Shown one piece after another: positions 35,980-38,496 of a DNA stretch of 38,496 nt (its first letter is position 1; each line of letters starts with the position of its first letter). Below the pieces are notes generated by a model that saw only the letters and a program-made list of their open reading frames with translations, was not told the DNA's origin and made no database searches. Source of the DNA: a virus; IMG/VR virus record IMGVR_UViG_3300038701_001121, positions 1 to 38,496 of that record. One strand, written 5' to 3'. The position numbers and the translations under genes are program-made.

Positions 35980-36871
35980 ATTCCCCGACGGCATGCCGGA
36001 GGAAGAAATCAATCAAGTGCTGGACGATGAAATGAAGCGGGCAGAGCAGTTCGCTGATTTCATTTCGCGCCCGGAGTATTACGCGCAAGGCGGCGACCCG
36101 GTTGAGGGCGCAACGTCTGCGCTATTGGCAACGCCCATCATCGGTGACATAGCAGGATTGGCTATGGATGCTCACATGTACCTGACGGATGAAGGTTCGC
36201 ACAACTGGTACAACTACCTGTTTTCCGCTATGGGTGTGCTGCCTATAATTCCATCGAAGTCACAAGTACAGGCGGCGGTGGATAAAGTGCCAGAAATCAG
36301 AAAGAAAGTATCACTTGCGGATTACCAAGCATCACAACTTCCAAGCAAGAAAGTGAAGAAGAAGCCCCAGCACATCAAAGACTTGCGGGGTGAGATCGCG
36401 GAAAAAAGAAGGGTTCGGTCGCTGGGCAAGATGGGTGGAGATTTGCCAATTGACAAGAGGCTGGATCACTACAAGCAGCAGAAGGCTGGAAGTGCTCGGA
36501 TGGATGCCTTGCTGAATGATGAAAACGCTAGTTTCTGGGGTGCTGACGACTTGAGGCGCATTCAGGACGCAACAGCCATTGGTGACAACCCGCATGTTGC
36601 AAAGGCCAAGGCGAACCTTAAAGGCGCTGTCAGGGAGCTTAAGAAACTTGGGTGGGAGCCAAGGCACGTTAGCGAGCATGGCGGGAAAACGTCCAGCTAC
36701 TACATGGTGAAGGATGGGCGAGAAGTCAGGCTGTCTGATCATGCCTTGCCGGAGACAGCAGCCCGCGTGAGTAATCGTGAAGCTGGACTGGGGGGCAAAT
36801 GGCAGGACGAGGTGATTATTGATGATGTCACCTCTATTCAGGAGGTGATTGATGGATTCACGGAGCCTTAA
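35945..36871 (+). CDS. Orphan protein with hydrophobic centre and toxin-like C-terminal domain
   Basis: The protein has 308 residues from GTG 35945 (GAGGCG upstream), overlapping the portal by 35 bp. The N-terminus VATVELAGKLVEFPDGMPEEE matches a short module of phage virion proteins. A hydrophobic centre (ALLATPIIGDIAGLAMDAHMYL, about 59-80) recalls the linker before toxin domains of polymorphic toxins. The C-terminal 90 residues (VRELKKLGWEPRHVSEHGGK, then SSYYMVKDGREVRLSDHALPE) look like a compact alpha/beta domain of unknown activity. It may be an internal protein injected with DNA. P22 has scaffold and coat directly after portal, so this is an insertion. Confidence 0.6.
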   Translation: MATVELAGKLVEFPDGMPEEEINQVLDDEMKRAEQFADFISRPEYYAQGGDPVEGATSALLATPIIGDIAGLAMDAHMYLTDEGSHNWYNYLFSAMGVLPIIPSKSQVQAAVDKVPEIRKKVSLADYQASQLPSKKVKKKPQHIKDLRGEIAEKRRVRSLGKMGGDLPIDKRLDHYKQQKAGSARMDALLNDENASFWGADDLRRIQDATAIGDNPHVAKAKANLKGAVRELKKLGWEPRHVSEHGGKTSSYYMVKDGREVRLSDHALPETAARVSNREAGLGGKWQDEVIIDDVTSIQEVIDGFTEP

Positions 36872-37431
36872 TGTATAGAGAAGTCTCCCAAGAACTAGCC
36901 CGCCGAGAAATCCTTTCCCGCATTGAGTCTCTCGAATCCGAATTGGCGAAGGCTGAATCGGACATTGACTCATTGACCGCGAAGAACCTTGAACTGTCTC
37001 AGCGGGCTTCTGCTGCCGAGTCTGAGGTGAAGGCACTCAACAGGTCTCTGCGAGAAGAAAAGGCCGGTAGAAGCGAGGATAAAGCCGCTCACAAGGACGC
37101 TATTGTTGCTTTGAGGGACAAACTGTCTGCCAGTGAAACGAACCTGTCCAATGTCGTTAAAGCGCGTGATTTGTCCGTGAAGCAGCTTGAACGAGAGGCC
37201 AAGGACGCGAAGGCAGAGGCCAAAGAGCACCGGCAAGCCGTGAAGGAACTGACCGCCGAGAATGTCGCGCTGCGCAAAGAGGTGCAGGACGTGCAGATAG
37301 CAGCGGCCAGTGTCGAAAGGCCAGTACCTGAGCAACTTGTCATCCGAAAGAAAGGCGCTGAACCCGTCATTGTGGATGTAGTGAAAGATCCTGCACAGAA
37401 AATCGAGCGCGGCGGGCTGACGATCAACTAA
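36871..37431 (+). CDS. Coiled-coil virion-cluster protein
   Basis: The protein has 186 residues and shares TAATG with the previous stop. Residues 5-140 are an almost continuous coiled coil (SRIESLESELAKAESDIDSL, then ELTAENVALRKEVQDV), and the tail is Pro/Val-rich (EPVIVDVVKD). It sits directly before the tail-fibre gene. A tail chaperone, a second scaffold or a needle-like component are all possible. No family recognised. Confidence 0.6.
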   Translation: MYREVSQELARREILSRIESLESELAKAESDIDSLTAKNLELSQRASAAESEVKALNRSLREEKAGRSEDKAAHKDAIVALRDKLSASETNLSNVVKARDLSVKQLEREAKDAKAEAKEHRQAVKELTAENVALRKEVQDVQIAAASVERPVPEQLVIRKKGAEPVIVDVVKDPAQKIERGGLTIN

Positions 37432-38496
37432 TGGCTTACGTTTCCGCGCAAAAGATATCCAAGTACACGTCTGCTGCTACCAGCACGACAGGGGTATTGC
37501 CTGCGCATGAATCCGGTGATCTGCTGATTGCTATCTTCAAGATGCGTAATGGGTCGGATGACTTCACGACCCCATCAGGCTGGACGGCGATTGCACATGC
37601 GGGAAGTGGCAGTATCAGTGCGGCAGCGTACTATCTGGTCGCGACCAGCTCATCAGAAACCAATCCCGTATCCACGCACACATCCGCTACTTATCACGCT
37701 TGTACGTGCGTGGTTGTGAAGGATGCGCCCAGTTCTTCGCCAATCGACACCAGCGCGTCAAGCGCGGGATACAACTCATCAGCCAATACCAGGGCATCAC
37801 GTTCAGCGACGACCACGGGGAGTAACGAATTGCTCCTGCACTCGCTGACTGAACCACAGTGGAGGCAGTCACAACCTGACCCCGGCCCGATGGTGATGTA
37901 CCGGGAATTCTTCGTTGACGGTGCGTTCTCCGACTGCATGGCGTGGACGTTTGAGGAATCATCCGGTGCATACACGCCGTTCAACTGGCGGAAAATCAGG
38001 GGCAGTTCCGATGACGTGACGATGGTCATAGCCATCAAGTCAGATGCCGGTCTTATCCCTGCTCGAAGCGGCGCGGCCTGTTCCACGCCGGTATTTTGTG
38101 GCGCTGATGGCGGATATTACGGGTACACGATTAATGACGTTTCATCGACGCTGACCGCGATTGATGGCGTTACCACAACGAACAACCCGGCAGGCGCTTC
38201 CAGCGATCCGGGCGCCGGCTTCAACCCTTACAGCTACGCGCAGCGGTTTCAGGGGACGCTTGCCACGTCAGGGTATCAGGCTGTTGCGGAATATGAATTT
38301 GATGCCGGGCCTTATTCGGTGTCGAGCAAGAAATTCTGCATTTCGTGGTCTATTGGCTCCGGTGTATACGCGCAACGGGTGGACAGCCTGGAGAATAACG
38401 GCATTGTCCTTGGTCTGCGGAGCGGTACGAACGAGTTTATCGCTTACCGGGCGGGCGGTAATGATGCGGCTCCGAAGGAAACGACCGCGATTGTTT
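37431..38496 (+). CDS. Tail fibre/tail spike protein, N-terminal part (continues at 3-2069)
   Basis: Starts at ATG 37431, sharing one base with the upstream stop (TAATG), and runs off the right edge in frame with position 3 of the window. Residues 1-95 (SGDLLIAIFKMRNGSDDFTT, then PSGWTAIAHAGSG) resemble a beta-sandwich module common at the N-terminus of phage surface proteins, usually LLLAFVAVRGG..T..PSGWT. The closed gene would encode about 1006 residues. This is not the head-binding domain of the P22 tailspike, so the way it attaches to the tail hub is unclear. Confidence 0.78.
   Translation, partial: MAYVSAQKISKYTSAATSTTGVLPAHESGDLLIAIFKMRNGSDDFTTPSGWTAIAHAGSGSISAAAYYLVATSSSETNPVSTHTSATYHACTCVVVKDAPSSSPIDTSASSAGYNSSANTRASRSATTTGSNELLLHSLTEPQWRQSQPDPGPMVMYREFFVDGAFSDCMAWTFEESSGAYTPFNWRKIRGSSDDVTMVIAIKSDAGLIPARSGAACSTPVFCGADGGYYGYTINDVSSTLTAIDGVTTTNNPAGASSDPGAGFNPYSYAQRFQGTLATSGYQAVAEYEFDAGPYSVSSKKFCISWSIGSGVYAQRVDSLENNGIVLGLRSGTNEFIAYRAGGNDAAPKETTAIV
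38386..38496. repeat. Right copy of terminal direct repeat (assembly overlap)
   Basis: Repeats 4-114 of the window with one mismatch near the last bases. See the left copy. The few bases before the shared stretch (38383-38385 versus 1-3) differ, as expected at the end of an assembled contig. Confidence 0.92.

Noticed and set aside
36332-37036. Minus-strand frame of 234 codons
   Set aside because: Antisense to two well-fitted plus-strand genes (TAATG junction) with no ribosome site.
1-38496. CRISPR array, insertion sequence or transposase
   Set aside because: No regular spaced direct repeats of CRISPR type and no transposase domain were seen; the only tandem array is the coding 18-bp repeat.

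Overview
The window holds one essentially complete genome of a temperate, P22-like short-tailed phage. Positions 4-114 recur at 38386-38496 with one mismatch. Joining the two ends on this overlap gives a circle of about 38,382 bp and restores one continuous tail-fibre gene (37431 to the end, then 3 to 2069), so the window edges are an arbitrary opening of a circularly closed assembly. The virion genes resemble the P22/Sf6 set: gp3-like small terminase, Walker-type large terminase, 726-residue portal, scaffold, P22-type coat, gp4- and gp10-like tail-hub proteins and three large internal or ejection-type proteins. The host cannot be named. The attachment site copies the 3' part of a bacterial tRNA-Gly(GCC) gene, and the gene families point to a gammaproteobacterium.

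Layout. (a) 29660 to 38496 and 1 to 12385, plus strand: late genes. These run terS, three genes with Sec-type signal sequences, two small genes, terL, portal, a toxin-like orphan, a coiled-coil protein, tail fibre, scaffold, coat, tail accessory genes, ejection proteins and a second fibre-like gene. (b) 12366-12870: a small HExxH metallopeptidase-like gene and the tRNA-Gly attP core, both on the minus strand. (c) 12976-20688, minus strand: integrase, excisionase-like gene and a long tightly overlapped early operon with SSB, a DUF1071/Sak-type annealing protein and many small genes. (d) 20700-21480: immunity region with a minus-strand repressor, plus-strand Cro, palindromic GGTAAC-N4-GTTACC operators and a leftward promoter whose spacer is the operator. 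(e) 21565-28113, plus strand: a terminator, an O-like initiator with a probable internal origin, a loader-like gene, NinB-like, metallophosphoesterase, HNH and PD-(D/E)XK nuclease genes, then a membrane protein, a lipoprotein, DUF1353-like and DUF5675-like genes. (f) 28176-29597: a KorA/TrfB-like repressor operon on the minus strand with its own strong promoter, diverging from three small plus-strand genes.

How it fits together. The repressor/Cro pair probably sets lysis or lysogeny by competing for the two near-identical operators. The leftward operon supplies integration and homologous recombination, the rightward operon replication and probably lysis, and the late block builds and fills the capsid. 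No recognisable endolysin was found. The most unusual parts are the signal-peptide cassette between the terminase genes, the secreted metallopeptidase placed directly downstream of the tRNA attachment core, the plasmid-type KorA-like regulator, the hexapeptide-repeat protein in the early operon, and the terminator whose hairpin also contains the likely ribosome binding site of the replication initiator.
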